A stretch of DNA of 64,000 nt from Mycocentrospora acerina. Taxonomy: Eukaryota; Ascomycota; Dothideomycetes; Pleosporales. The notes under the pieces are model-generated. The model saw only the letters and a list, made by a program, of their open reading frames with translations. It made no database searches and had not been told where the DNA came from. Location: contig JAKUHH010000148.1 in the NCBI GenBank assembly GCA_022701365.1, positions 248,001-312,000 on the forward strand, given 5' to 3'. A program made the position numbers and the translations under genes. Positions 23,551-34,843 of the stretch are shown here, piece after piece; within the stretch, counting starts at the first letter, position 1; every line of letters begins with the position of its first letter.

Positions 23551-24524
23551 CTACTCTTCTCGAAGTTCTGCAACGGCAAAATATCCTTTGTTCTCCACCA
23601 CACCTCGGTCTTGCACAACGGCAGTGTACTTTACTACCCACTGTGGCACTACGTCACCCTTTAGTCCATCGGCGTTGGACTCGCCCGCCAGGACTCCCGA
23701 ACCGCCCTCCCCTGAACCCAGAATCTGCCTCAGCGTCCCTCTTGGAAGAATGTTTGTGCAGTCGTTGTGTGTGAGGAGCTCGATTTGGTGTTGTTTCGCG
23801 TAGAGGATGAGAGGTTTGGGAACGACACAGCAGTCGCGCACGTTGATTTGGTTCACGCTCGGCTTGGTTTTTGTTTGTTCCAGGAACTTGCTCAGTCTCG
23901 CGACGCCAAACTCTGAAATGCCTAGTTTCTGCACCAGACCCTCGGCCTGCAGTTTCTCAAGAGAGTGCCAGGTGGTGATCATGGTGTCGATGTCCTCAGG
24001 CGACACGTCTTCGCCATCGTCCGAGAGTGGTGTTGAGGGCGCGTCCTCAAAGTCGGAATCGGAGTCGTCGGCGTCGAAGGATATGCCCGGGAAGCTCACA
24101 ATCAGCAGATCTATGCTCGTACTACCCAGCTCTTTCAATACAAGCTCAATGGCCTCTCTTGTCTGGGCGCATCGTTGGTCGACGGGTATGTTGGGCAGGT
24201 AGAACAGCTTGACGGTGATGTCGTAGGATTCCCGCGGCTCAGTAAGCGGCGAGGGTGTGTGGGAGGGTATGTAGAGGGTGGACGAGGTTTGTGTGGTCCA
24301 GGACTTGTACGAGGGGCTCGCCGAGGGGGATTGCGAGGCTTGGTGGGCGGCGAAGTTTGAGCGCAGGGAGGAGGTGAGTTCAGTGTTTGATTTCTCGAAC
24401 AAGGGACGTCGGACAAGCGAGGGGCCGCCGGATATTATGTTGCTGTGGTTGTTAGAGGGGGGTGTTGGGAGGGTTTGTTGGCGGGGAAGGAGGGTGCGCA
24501 CGAGGTGGATAGGGTGAGCTTCAT
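23551..24524 (-). CDS. Glutamate-cysteine ligase modifier (regulatory) subunit, GCLM family
   Basis: Exons (minus) 24524-24502 and 24442-23551 give 304 residues. The aldo-keto-reductase-like fold of GCLM is recognisable: an N-terminal MKLTLSTSNIISGGPSL, strand SIDLLIVSFPG, EKLQAEGLVQKLGISEFGV, NQINVRDCCVVPKPLILYA, then QHQIELLTHNDC and a C-terminal VVKYTAVVQDRGVVENKGY. These match conserved blocks of animal GCLM (the NQVNL..CCVMP and QLLTHND blocks). It binds the catalytic subunit GCL and lowers feedback inhibition in the first step of glutathione synthesis in the cytosol. The 23-bp first exon is joined by a 59-bp intron (24443-24501, GTGCGC..CTAAC..CACAG), which restores the conserved N-terminus; without it the frame is closed. 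An acidic Asp/Ser insert lies after SFDAD. Divergent from the AP-1 sigma gene. Confidence 0.88.
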
Positions 24525-25015
24525 GGCGGCGGCTGGGGTGAGTCGAAGTGTGGCAGGCGTGTGGACGAGAGGAGTGTTTGGGTATTTGGGTGTTTGGGTT
24601 TCTGGGTGTTTGGGTATTTGGGTGTGGAATGGCGAGGTCGCGTGGGGGAGAAACGAATTCGCGCGCGCAAACAAGTGTGAATGTTTTGTCAGCGGAGGTC
24701 TAGCGGGGTGTGCCGTGGGGAAGGAGCGATTGGCGCAGTGGTGTGAAGTCGCAAGTCACGAGCAAGGACAACGTCGACGGAGACGAGGACAGCGGCGACG
24801 GCGACGAGGAAACAAGGGTGCAGCTGTGTAGGAGCAGCGTCTTCAGTCAACACGGCACCGAGGCGGGGCGTGGGTGGTGGGAGGGCAGCGCGCATGGACG
24901 ACACCTGAAGCCGCGGGGGCCTCGTCGATGCGACGGCCAATGGCAAGCAAAGCGTCCCAAGAGAACAGCGACGTGCTCCCCAACCACAACAGCTCAGCTT
25001 CCCGCCCCAACCACC
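24525..25015. promoter_or_regulatory. Shared divergent promoter region of GCLM and AP-1 sigma genes
   Basis: 491 bp separate the two start codons, which point away from each other, so both promoters must lie here or overlap. No clear TATA box was seen. The GCLM side carries TTTGGGTGTTTGG-type repeats (about 24575-24630). Confidence 0.55.
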
Positions 25016-25775
25016 ATGACGATCAAGTAAGTGCGCCCTTGCAGCTCTGTGGTGGTCTCTGTCGTAGTCTTTTTCCCAGTCTTCGTCATCGTCTCTGTGC
25101 CATTCTTGGGCGCCGTCTTTGTTGTAGTCGCTGACCGCCGCCAGATACCTCATCCTGCTCTCGCGCCAGGGCAAAGTGGTGCGCTGCTCACCCTGAATGC
25201 CCATGCCCAGCACCTGCTAACCGCCACGCAGCGCCTGGCCAAGTGGTTCACCACGCTCGCGCCCAAGGACAAGGCCAAGATTGTCAAGGATGTCTCGCAG
25301 CTCGTCCTCGCCCGCCGCACGCGCATGTGCAACTTCCTCGAGTACAAAGGTCGGTGGGGCTCCGGCAGGGGTGGTTGCTTCGCTACGCTCACACATTTCT
25401 GCCAGACACCAAGATTGTCTACCGCCGCTACGCCTCGCTCTTCTTCATCGCCGGCTGCGACTCGACTGACAACGAGCTGATCACGCTCGAGATAGTCCAC
25501 CGCTACGTCGAGCAGATGGACAAGTACTACGGCAACGTCTGCGAGCTCGACATCATCTTCAACTTCCAAAAGGCCTACTTCATCCTCGACGAGCTGCTGC
25601 TTGCCGGCGAAATGCAGGAGAGCAGCAAGAAGAACGTCTTGCGCTGCATCGGCCAGCAGGACAGCCTCGAGGATATGGAGGTGAGTCACGTCTGAGTGAT
25701 GCCGCCCACTCGCCCATGGCTGACACGAACCGCTTCCCCCAGGCCGAGGATGACGTAGTCACCAAGATCATGTAG
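25016..25775 (+). CDS. APS1: AP-1 clathrin adaptor sigma subunit
   Basis: Exons 25016-25026, 25145-25178, 25232-25349, 25406-25680 and 25743-25775 give 156 residues, the usual sigma-adaptin length. The spliced start MTIKYLILLSRQGKVRLAKW, then KAKIVKDVSQLVLARR, RMCNFLEYKDTKIVYRRYAS, NELITLEIVHRYVEQMDKYY and GNVCELDIIFNFQKAYFILDE are the sigma-1 conserved blocks. The protein is the small subunit of the AP-1 complex, which sorts cargo between trans-Golgi and endosomes with clathrin. The first two exons are only 11 and 34 bp; intron 25179-25231 must be removed to restore GKVRLAKW. The last exon encodes AEDDVVTKIM. A second in-frame terminal exon candidate at 25894-25941 is listed separately. Confidence 0.92.
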
Positions 25776-25893
25776 CGTGTCTGGCTTGCCGTGTTTGCAC
25801 CTCACACGTCTGCCTGTTTGCCTGCCTGCCTGCCTCGGTGTGCCGCGAGACATTGACGACCGCTTGCTAACCACGCCCACCCTCCCCACACAG

Positions 25894-25941
25894 GACGCGG
25901 ATGTCTTCAAAGAGCGACTCCGAGAGACCGGCTTTGCATAG
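25894..25941 (+). other. Candidate alternative last exon of the AP-1 sigma gene
   Basis: A strong acceptor (GCTAAC branch-like site at about 25866, pyrimidine tract, CACACAG at 25887-25893) precedes an in-phase frame DADVFKERLRETGFA and stop. Spliced from the donor at 25681 it would replace the ten-residue tail AEDDVVTKIM. Inferred from signals and phase only. Confidence 0.4.
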
Positions 25942-27056
25942 ATCAGCGTTAGCGTCAGAATCGAATAGCATTTGTAGGCCCACACACACTCGGAGCGCAC
26001 AGGTCGTCGACAGACATGCCCATTTTCTTTGGCTCTGCAGGCGCGCTTGTCACAGGCGAGCGTCGCATAGACAGAACGGTCTCGTACACTTTCATGGGGA
26101 ATCGGGGCTATTGGACACGCACTATCTGTCATCCTGCCTTGTAGAGCGGATGGCGATAGATGTACTCTATCTACTACAATACCTTTTTCACCTGGCAGCA
26201 TTTTGCTCGTCCAGCAGGTTTGACTCAAGCGGTCTATGGGGCTCGAACGTGATATCAATGTCATGCTATCGAGACTTGCACCCTTGTTGTTTCTTTGACC
26301 AACATTCTCTCTTCTTGCCTTTGTCGCTGTTGCAACTCACCCGTCTCTCTAGCTACAGGATACCTCTGGCATGCCAAATACTTGGCACAACTTGTGACTG
26401 CAACCCGGTTCGGATCACCTCTGATCCTCTTCCCAGAACCCTAGCATACTTTGATACAATCAATCATACATGTGTTGCCGAATTGCATAAGCTATTCGTT
26501 TACCAGGCAACTTGTACTGTCGCTTCTCCACGTGCTCGGACATTGTACGACATGACGTCTCGCACCCATCGCGCATGCTCCGCAAACTCACATGCTGCTA
26601 CAGCTAACCCAGGCACAAACACCAGTTACCTCTCACCGACTTCCCATCCGGTCTTATCAGCAGATTGGTTGGTCGAGAGAAGGATCATGCCTCAACCAAT
26701 CAGAAACGCCGACTCGGAGCACACGTAGCCAAGGCTGGGTCACCGACTCCGCAACTCCACGACACAACGCACCAGCACCTCACACCACTGCCGCACTTCA
26801 GCCACCTATATGTCCCCCGCCTGCTAGACGACTGTCTGGCCGAGCAACAGTATCCTCTCCTCTCTGCAGCCAGCCTAGAGTCGTGTATCCTCGTTGCGTC
26901 GGTTCGCGCAAGCCACCCCCTCACGAAACAGGGCCCTATCATCGCAGACAGCAGCCCCGGCGCGCCGGCTCGTTTGTCATCGCCTTGGAAAGGAGAGACC
27001 AACGCGACACCATCCCTACTGATTATCCCAAACACAACCACCTCCAGTCGGACACT
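25942..27056. other. Spacer between AP-1 sigma and Maf1 genes
   Basis: Holds the 3' flank of AP-1 sigma and the leader of the Maf1 gene. A long chance frame (25901-26728) crosses it but has no coding features. Confidence 0.6.
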
Positions 27057-28144
27057 ATGAAGGTGTGTACTTGACGCGATAAGGGCACTTCCAACCGATG
27101 ATGTAACTGACCTGGCGCGACCCACAGTACCTCGACCTTTGCGCTCTCCATGAGGTGAATCTCGCCCTCAACTTCGACACGCTAGACACAGCTATAATTG
27201 GCGGTTGCGACCTATGGACTGTAAAAGCCGCCGGCAGTGACAAGAAACTCTACAAACGCATCGAGAAGACGCTTGAGGAGCGATACAAGGACCTTCTCTC
27301 CGCTGTTGCGCACCTCTCGGCCCAGTCTGCCGCACGATTCGCAGACGACCTAAACATTGCGCGCGACACACCGTTTGGCTCCTTCAACGATGCTGCCAAC
27401 CGACACACATTCGCGTACCTGATTGCGACGCTGAATGCAACCCACATCGACTACGACTTCGCCAACACACTCAACCCCGACGAATTCCGCTGCGAAACAC
27501 AAAAGAGCTTCATGCACAAAATCGACACCACAATGTTCTACCTCCGCCCGCAAGTCTACTCAGCCGGCCTACCCCGCGGTGCCATCACACCCCTCGGTTC
27601 ACCCATCTGGAGCCCCCGCTCCTGGGATCTACTTGATAGCGAAATGGACATGAACGCATGCGAGTACTTTGCGTGGGAGCCAAGTGATGATCCATTTGCT
27701 GACGACGGCGCTATATGGAGCCACCACTTCTTCCTATATAACAGAGATCGCAAGCGTGTGGCATACTTTTACCTCCGCGGGGTATCCGCATTGTCGAATA
27801 GCCCTAGCGTGGCCATGTCGCTCATGTCCAAAGTCAAGCAGTCGACACACGAGAGCAGCGCTAATGCGGGGAGTCGGAAGCGTGCAGAGTACTGGCTGGG
27901 TGACAAGGCACGCAAGGGACTCGAAGCATATGGAGAAAGCGACGAACTGGACAACATGGTCATTGACCATCCTGGGGATGTTGTCGAAGAGCAGCAGTGG
28001 CAGATGGACGTCCGAGAAGTTAGTGCAGACCGAGAGTACTACGAAAGCGAGGGGGACAGCGATCTCGAGAGCCTTGTAGGGTGGCACAAGCGCAAGGCAG
28101 TCAGGACAATGAGCGAGGGGCTTGTGGAGAGGATGGAGCTCTGA
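27057..28144 (+). CDS. MAF1: Maf1, repressor of RNA polymerase III
   Basis: Exons 27057-27062 and 27128-28144 give 340 residues. The start MKYLDLCALHEVNLALNFDT followed by IIGGCDLWTVKAAGSDKKLY is the Maf1 A block; the B block (YDFANTLNPDEFRCE) and the C block (YFAWEPSDDPFADDGAIWSH, then FFLYNRDRKRVAYFY) follow. Maf1 binds Pol III and Brf1 in the nucleus and shuts down tRNA and 5S transcription under stress; phosphorylation by TORC1/PKA keeps it inactive. The tail (about residues 240-340) is acidic with Ser/Lys segments, likely disordered. The first exon is just ATGAAG; the intron (GTGTGT..CCACAG, 65 bp) gives the canonical N-terminus. Confidence 0.93.
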
Positions 28145-28486
28145 TTTACGCTGATTCCAAGCGAGGTGTTTACTGTCGCTCAACCGACAGAAAGACTGAC
28201 CATACGTTTACGACTTTCAACTGTTTATGTTTTTGATTATCGCGACTCGGCATTCCAGGCGTCAAGGTTTGTGTGTGTAGGAGTATTTTTATCCTACCTT
28301 TGGCATCTCTCGCATGACGGCCACGACAGGGCGTTACGGTCGGTGGGAGCGACGCGTTCCAACGTCTCTGTTCTATTCGTCCTTGCTGAGATACCCCTGT
28401 TTTCTGTTTTCTATTTCCTACCCTCAGTGTGTTTTGTTTCCTCGGGCGTTGGATTGTATGGGCTAGGGAGTTGGATAATGATGACG

Positions 28487-28521
28487 AATGGATGGATGGA
28501 TGGATGGATGGGATGGCTGGA
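28487..28521. repeat. GGAT tetranucleotide tract
   Basis: Tandem GGAT units with two irregular copies, downstream of the Maf1 gene. Confidence 0.85.
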
Positions 28522-28780
28522 TGGACGGATGAAATGTGCGTACAGTTGGCTACCTCAATTACTCGTTCTGTTTCTTTATTATGCTCAAACAACCTGAATA
28601 TATGATGACTGTATCTTTGTATACACAAGGCCCTATGCCACCAATACCACAAAAAAATTAATACTCACTGCTCCCTTCCATCCGTCATTACCTTTGTTTT
28701 ACCACCCCCAATGCTAAACAAGAAATTCTCATCGCCCGCTATTTTCAAACAACACACATTCCCACCAGAAGTTTCCCTTG

Positions 28781-29128
28781 TTCTTCTTCTTCTTCTTCTT
28801 CTTCTTCTTCTTCTTCTTCTTCTTCTTCTTCTTCTTCTTCTTCTTCTTCTTCTTCTTCTTCTTCTTCTTCTTCTTCTTCTTCTTCTTCTTCTTCTTCTTC
28901 TTCTTCTTCTTCTTCTTCTTCTTCTTCTTCTTCTTCTTCTTCTTCTTCTTCTTCTTCTTCTTCTTCTTCTTCTTCTTCTTCTTCTTCTTCTTCTTCTTCT
29001 TCTTCTTCTTCTTCTTCTTCTTCTTCTTCTTCTTCTTCTTCTTCTTCTTCTTCTTCTTCTTCTTCTTCTTCTTCTTCTTCTTCTTCTTCTTCTTCTTCTT
29101 CTTCTTCTTCTTCTTCTTCTTCTTCTTC
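28781..29128. repeat. Perfect (TTC)116 / (GAA)116 tract
   Basis: 348 bp of uninterrupted TTC on the plus strand. The sequence lines repeat identically, with no substitution visible. The poly-Leu, poly-Phe and poly-Arg open frames over it are artefacts of the repeat. Lies 636 bp past the Maf1 stop. Confidence 0.97.
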
Positions 29129-29782
29129 CCTCTATCGTCTCTCTCTCCAAAGCCCCCCCCCCAACATCCTTACTCTTCACATACCTAACCCCCTGCCATA
29201 CATGATCTAACCAACTATTTCCTCACATACCTCCTACTGCCTCTTTCTAAATAAAAAGCCAAAAAAGGTCCCACGTAAGGAAACAACAGCAGTCCCAATA
29301 AATGACGAACACATTCTTGAAAATTAAAAAAAAAGGAATCTATTCAATTCAGTATCTTTTCTTGTCTATTTTATTTTAATCAAGGGAATGCATCAAAATA
29401 TATATATATATAATGAGGTTAGACGTGAAAGTTAAGTGCTAACTAAACCTATGCTTTATTAAAAATTTGAATTTCGGAGGTTTTTTTCTTTTAATTAATT
29501 TATATTTCTGCTTTATAACAAAGCTAAAGCACCATTTAAGATGTTCAATTTTTGGCTATTATATTTTTATACTTTTGCTTGGATGTGACAGGGGGTGGGT
29601 TTAAGTTTGGGCGGAAAGGGATGTGCCTGCTACTTACATAGGCCATTGATGGATAGATGGGTACGAGGACTTTTTTAACTTTTTTTTAGAGCAGGCAAGT
29701 AGTGGTGGTGGAAGTAGGGCGGGGGATCCATTTTTTGATCAAAGGGTACTGGTTGTGTAGGGAGTAACTGTTTAGTTTTTTT

Positions 29783-29813
<31 letters not shown>

Positions 29814-29957
29814 TTGTTTGTTTTATTCGTCAAGGTGTGGTGAGAATCTTGCTTGGGTCGTCATGGAAGAGAGAGAAAGAGAGAGAGAGAGAGAATCTTG
29901 TATACGTTTGAGTATTTCTCTTTTTCTTTCATCATCATCATCATCATCATCATCATC
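29783..29957. repeat. Cluster of CTGT, GTTT, GA and ATC microsatellites
   Basis: Successive short tracts: CTGT and GTTT (about 29783-29824), GA (about 29869-29894) and ATC (about 29931-29957), in AT-rich non-coding DNA. Confidence 0.85.
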
Positions 29958-30302
29958 TTTGATTTGGCGTTTCAAACTGTCTTCTTGTTCGACATGGAAA
30001 TACGTATAATTGAGAGGAAGTGAAGTAATTGGTTATTTTAAGGGACACATGATGAACGCTGATATTTAATTTTGGACATTAGCAGTCTTGATTGATTGAT
30101 TGAGGAGAAATATCTTTATCCACATGTTTGCTGTTCCTTTCGAAGAAGGGGGTTCAGATTCCCGAGTTTACAAGCAACAAACACGCGCTATATGGATTCA
30201 TCTTCACAAAGTCTACTTGATGCGGCAGATCAGTTGGATCAGCAATTAGGCCTTCCGTCTACAGCATGCTGTTATCGGACATATAGACCATGGATGGGGT
30301 GG

Positions 30303-30400
30303 AAATCTAGTAATTACTAAGTATATTGTTAATAATTACTAACCACGCAAGTGTTTCGTATGTGATTTAGCATGTTAGTAATTATTAAATTACTAGATTT
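30303..30400. repeat. AT-rich inverted repeat (hairpin or MITE-like)
   Basis: Outer arms 30303-30315 and 30388-30400 (AAATCTAGTAATT and its complement) and inner arms 30330-30342 and 30375-30387 (TAATAATTACTAA and its complement) are both perfect 13-bp matches. The left arm has an extra 14 bp between the two blocks; the loop is 32 nt. No clear target-site duplication was seen. Confidence 0.7.
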
Positions 30401-33400
30401 CGCCTATAAAAGGTTAAGTCATTTTGTAATTGCCAACTTTACAAAACCCATGATATAGACCCACAATCTCGCCGCTGCTGTGCCACTACTCTGCAGTATA
30501 CTTCCAACCGATACGTCTGGATCCACTCGTACATGATGCATTCCTAGTGCCACCCCAAGTATAGCGTATAACAGTTCAAGAAGATCTTCACGGATGGCAT
30601 GCACCATCAGAAGCCTCGCCGTGATAAAGCCGGTCGGTTCGTGTCTGACGTACTGTGAACTTGGATGTAAGTTGGGTGGCTTGAGAGGATGTGGAGCACT
30701 TGGTGTTGTTCCTAGTCTAGCAGACGCCAAAGACACAGTTTAAGGGAGTACATCGGCAGGATCTGTTTGATGTGTCGATGCTGCATCAGCGCTTAAGCGG
30801 CAGACTATGTTTCGGTTCGACTTTGCCGCAATCGTACATTGGCGCCAAATAAGAATACCGCCGTCTATGTACCTAAAGCCAACCTAAACTCAGCCATGCA
30901 TTCTCTAGTCTTCAAATCCAAAGCGGCGTTGATGACGGCCTTTTCCACACGAGACGATGTATGAGCAAACACAGGTGATCACTGCTCCAACTACCCTGAC
31001 GATCACTACATGTGCATATGCGCTAAATTGAGGTGCAGAATCGACTGATGGCGAGATCGCTTACGTCGTTGCTCGGCTCTCGATGCCGTCTCATCCTGTT
31101 CGGAGGGCCGTTTGCGCGCTTGTCGCATGAAAGATTATTGGCCAGGGAACAAAAAAGCGTTTGTGACGTGCCATTTCTCTACGCGAGATGGTTCCAGTTT
31201 TGAAAGTCGTGGTTCGGCGAGTCAACGCTGCCGCAACACTGTTATTAACTCTCAGTATCTGAGCTCAGTGGATAGAGGAAAGCAAGATCGACAACGTCAT
31301 GAGCTAACATGATATTGGCATTGTCCTTGCGTCGCCACGGCAATTGCGTTAGTCGCACCTTTACCAGATCCGGTGGTGTGAGCAGAAGAGACTTCTAGCG
31401 CTGAGCGGCTTGCCATCTGCGCAAGCCAAGCAACTTTGTGTCAACCAATGGGAATAGAGAAGTCGAGCATGACAGCCGTCAACGTAGACTTGGGTTTGAG
31501 GAAGTGTGCAATCGTTATCAAGAGGTGGCGTCGAGTTTGCTGATGCGTCGCTGGCCTTCAAAGCTTTCAGCTGATGCAGCATTTTGCGAACGCAAGGTTA
31601 GGTCGCGGGTGCGTGCTGCTCGACAGTCTCTTTGTTAGTTGATCGCCTCGAATGTGACAGTTCAGTCGACACGTGGAGAGATTCATCTAGAACAAAGCGA
31701 TCAGCTAGCTGTATGGTTACATCTCCAGCGTTGTTTCAGACCAAAGTCTGGGGACGGATGGCGGTGGATGGATCAGGCCTGGAAGTGCAGCGGTGAGCTG
31801 CAAAGCGTGCCCTCTGCCTTGGGACGACTGACGGCAGTTGCCAGGCTGGATGGTTCGCGCGTCGAGCCTCCACTAGTCAGATGGCGTGAAAAGACGGCGC
31901 TGGCTGGGCGATGGTTGTTCCGCGGCGTGAACCACAGACAAACAAGTTCGATCTGGATGCAGAATTTATGACGCGACATTTGCTTTTCACATGGAGGCCA
32001 ACCATAACGTACATAGCCTTGAGGCTAAGATTGGGCGCGCACAAGATGCATCGATAGGATATGAGGCCCACCCGTTTACCTATTGTGAGTTTAGAGGATT
32101 CTAATGAACGAGGCAAGCGTAGATCGTGGCTGCGCGTCTGCTATTGGCTGCAGTAGTCAGGAACAGAACACCTCACCTCTCCTTTTCGAACCTCGGAGAT
32201 GACCAATTTCTGCGCACCCAAGGCGCCAAAACAGAATTCCTGAGATTGCGAATCTGCCAACGTGCGACACGAACAGTCGTAGTTTGGACGAGCCACATAA
32301 CGGCGGTAGATCCGCGCGGCGATGCGATGCTGCGACGGCTCCGTTAACGGGCAATAGCTGCATACGGGTGTTGCTGTCGCAACGCATGTTTGGTGCAAGG
32401 AAGTTGGTTCGATGACGCAGAGGGAAGACAGATGGCAGATAGTTTAATCGCGGAGTTGTGATTCACCTCGCACCATTCGTTCTGTGGCAGCCATCGTACG
32501 CAACACGAGCCTTGACATTAAAACTGCCGTGGGAACCACTCGGCATCGTATAAGCGAATAAAAACTCAAGGTTATGCGATATGTTCTCAGGCACTTATTT
32601 TTGCGAGATTCCTTCTAACCTCGGGAGTCGTTGCAGCGCCAGCATGCACCTTGAAGCCTGCACAGAAAGCAGATGAAGCTGATGGCAGAGTTTTGCTTCG
32701 GAAAGTGGCACCGAAGTTTGGTCCCTGAAGATCACACAACAGCAATGGGATCCCATACAAGGTGATGCCGGGTTGTCATGAGTCGGCGGTTTGGGATGGA
32801 CCCGGCTTGTTGCGAGTGTTGGCTTGCGCAGAGAGGCTGGAAGGCTGGAAGCACGAGAGAGATGCAGCTTGCAGAGGACTGAATGGGCCCATTCGTCTTG
32901 GTGCTGCATCGAGGGAAGCTCGAGGTAAAAGCAAGTTTTAGATATTCGGGCCGTGAGTAATGATGGCTTTTGCGATGGTTGTGCCACGGGCTACGAACGC
33001 CAGGAGTTCTGTTTAGGCGTTGTGAGACGTGGAGAAGTGCCCCAGAGGCGCTCTCATTTCTACGAAGAGGAGAAAAGTAAAAGGTAGAGAAGCTGCTGCG
33101 TGGTCGTCGCGAGTTTAGCCGCCTGCACCTTGCACGAGCACGCATGCAATCATTGTTTCTAGATGGCGAGATGGAAGGCACTGTTGGGGATGAGTATTCC
33201 CGTGCGCCTCAAACTCCATCTCGATCTGTCTACGGGAGTCGATGGACACTTGATGGCTGCCTGTGTTGCCGCTGCTCGTGACTCCCATTTCTCCGCATTT
33301 TGTCGATTGGGGTCTATTTATGGGTCCGTCCAGGAGAAGAAAGCATTGCAGTTACGGAGTGTCAGGCCCCTGCATGGGCTAGCGAGGAGCCCGATACGGA

Positions 33401-34843
33401 CGGTAGTCGATTGGTCGCCAACTGCGGGAGGGATATCAAATCCGAATTGGCTAGCCCCACCTCGAACGGTTCGGTGAAACATGTCAGTACCAATCACCAT
33501 GTTGCAACCGCGGCCACGAACCGTCGAGCTGAGGGGTTGGGAGGCGTGCATGGGGACAGCAAGGCTTCCCGACGCCGTGCTGGAGCATGGCAGGCGCCTG
33601 GCCATGCTGCAACATGGCCACGGTGCAAAGGGGCTTCCTTGGGCAGGCAAGCAGGCAGACAGGCAGGCAGGCAGAGAGGCAGAGAGGCACACGGCGGCCT
33701 GCCGGCTTGCGGCAGAGTGCCAAGACAATGTTGATCTGCGAGATGGATATGTGCAGCAGATGCATATCGCGTGCAGCAGGCTGTAGCGAGTGGGAGCGCA
33801 GTGCCGTCGAGTGCGGCGAGCGACGGTGCTGCAGGGCCCATGTAGTCGTAGACGTCTGGATGCCAGGCGTGGCCATGGCAGCAGCGGCGAAGGCAGCCTC
33901 AGAGCCCAGGCGCACCAGCGGCTGACGGCGGCAGACGAAGAAGAAGACGCGCGACATGAACTTTGGGGCCGCGCAAACGTCAGGCAGTGCCGTTCCTGAC
34001 GACCAGGGTCGCCCCCTCGTGATGATGCAACTCACTCAGGTACCAGCGGCGCAAATTGCACAGTAGCGACGCTAATTTCCTCTGCCAGACCAACACGTCG
34101 GCGCAGGAACTGCTCAACCGGCCCCGTGGCAGGCGTTGGCCGCACGCAATCCTGCGCTGGCCACGCACGCATGCCCCATGTCCTGGCTGCCCGGCTCCAA
34201 GTGACCGCGGAGCAACGCGATGGCGACGTTGACGGCCAGCAAGCAACAAGCAACAAGCAACACACAACAAGCCATGTTTCCTGCAAGCTCCGACTGCAGA
34301 CAGGGTTGTTGCCGGACAGGCAAAGCCACATCAGAGTGGGCCGCCGCGCCCGTGCCCTGTTCTCCACACCCAATCAGCTTAATCAATAGCGCGAGCCTGG
34401 GACAAAAGCAAGCACTGCCTCTTCCACTTTGCCCATCTATCCGCATCCACCCCGTCATCCTCCCCCTCCGCCCATCCATCCTCACTGCCGCCCTCTCTGG
34501 AGCCTCACCGTCGCACTCACCACCCCGGCGCGACGTTTGGCCTCTGTCCGCTCATTTCCCCCAGTCATTCCTTATAATTGCCGCCGTGGTGTGCTGGCTT
34601 CACCTCCGACTCGCGCCGTTGTCCACGCATAACACGCCGACTCGCCCTTGTACCTCGTCGTAGCACTACCACCACCACCACCATTGTCGCCGACCGCCTA
34701 TCCAATCTGCACCCGCACGCACCCATCTGGCAGCCCAGATCTGGCACACACACTGCTAATCCCGCCCTGTTGCGCGTCCGTTGGTCGTAAACTAGTATCA
34801 TTTTTTCCGTCGCCGCGTCCGCCAAGGCTGCCATCTCCTCACA

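Larger units (their letters stand above)
28145..34843. other. Gene-free region rich in microsatellites
   Basis: About 6.7 kb without a supportable gene. The first 2 kb carry GGAT, TTC, TA, CTGT, GA and ATC repeats in AT-rich surroundings; 30303-30400 is an inverted repeat; 30.5-34.5 kb has mixed composition and only overlapping short frames. 34400-34840 is C/T-rich and is probably the promoter and leader of the next gene. Confidence 0.55.

Noticed and set aside
25901..26728. 275-codon plus-strand frame downstream of AP-1 sigma
   Set aside because: Begins inside the candidate alternative last exon in another frame; Cys/His/Ser-rich with no recognisable feature; probably 3' UTR and spacer.
28665..29205. 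Poly-Arg, poly-Leu and poly-Phe frames
   Set aside because: Produced by the TTC/GAA repeat.
33484..34373. Minus-strand frames up to 183 codons upstream of the Ser-rich gene
   Set aside because: Cys/Arg/Ala-rich, overlapping frames on both strands over CAGG/GCAA repeats, no domain.
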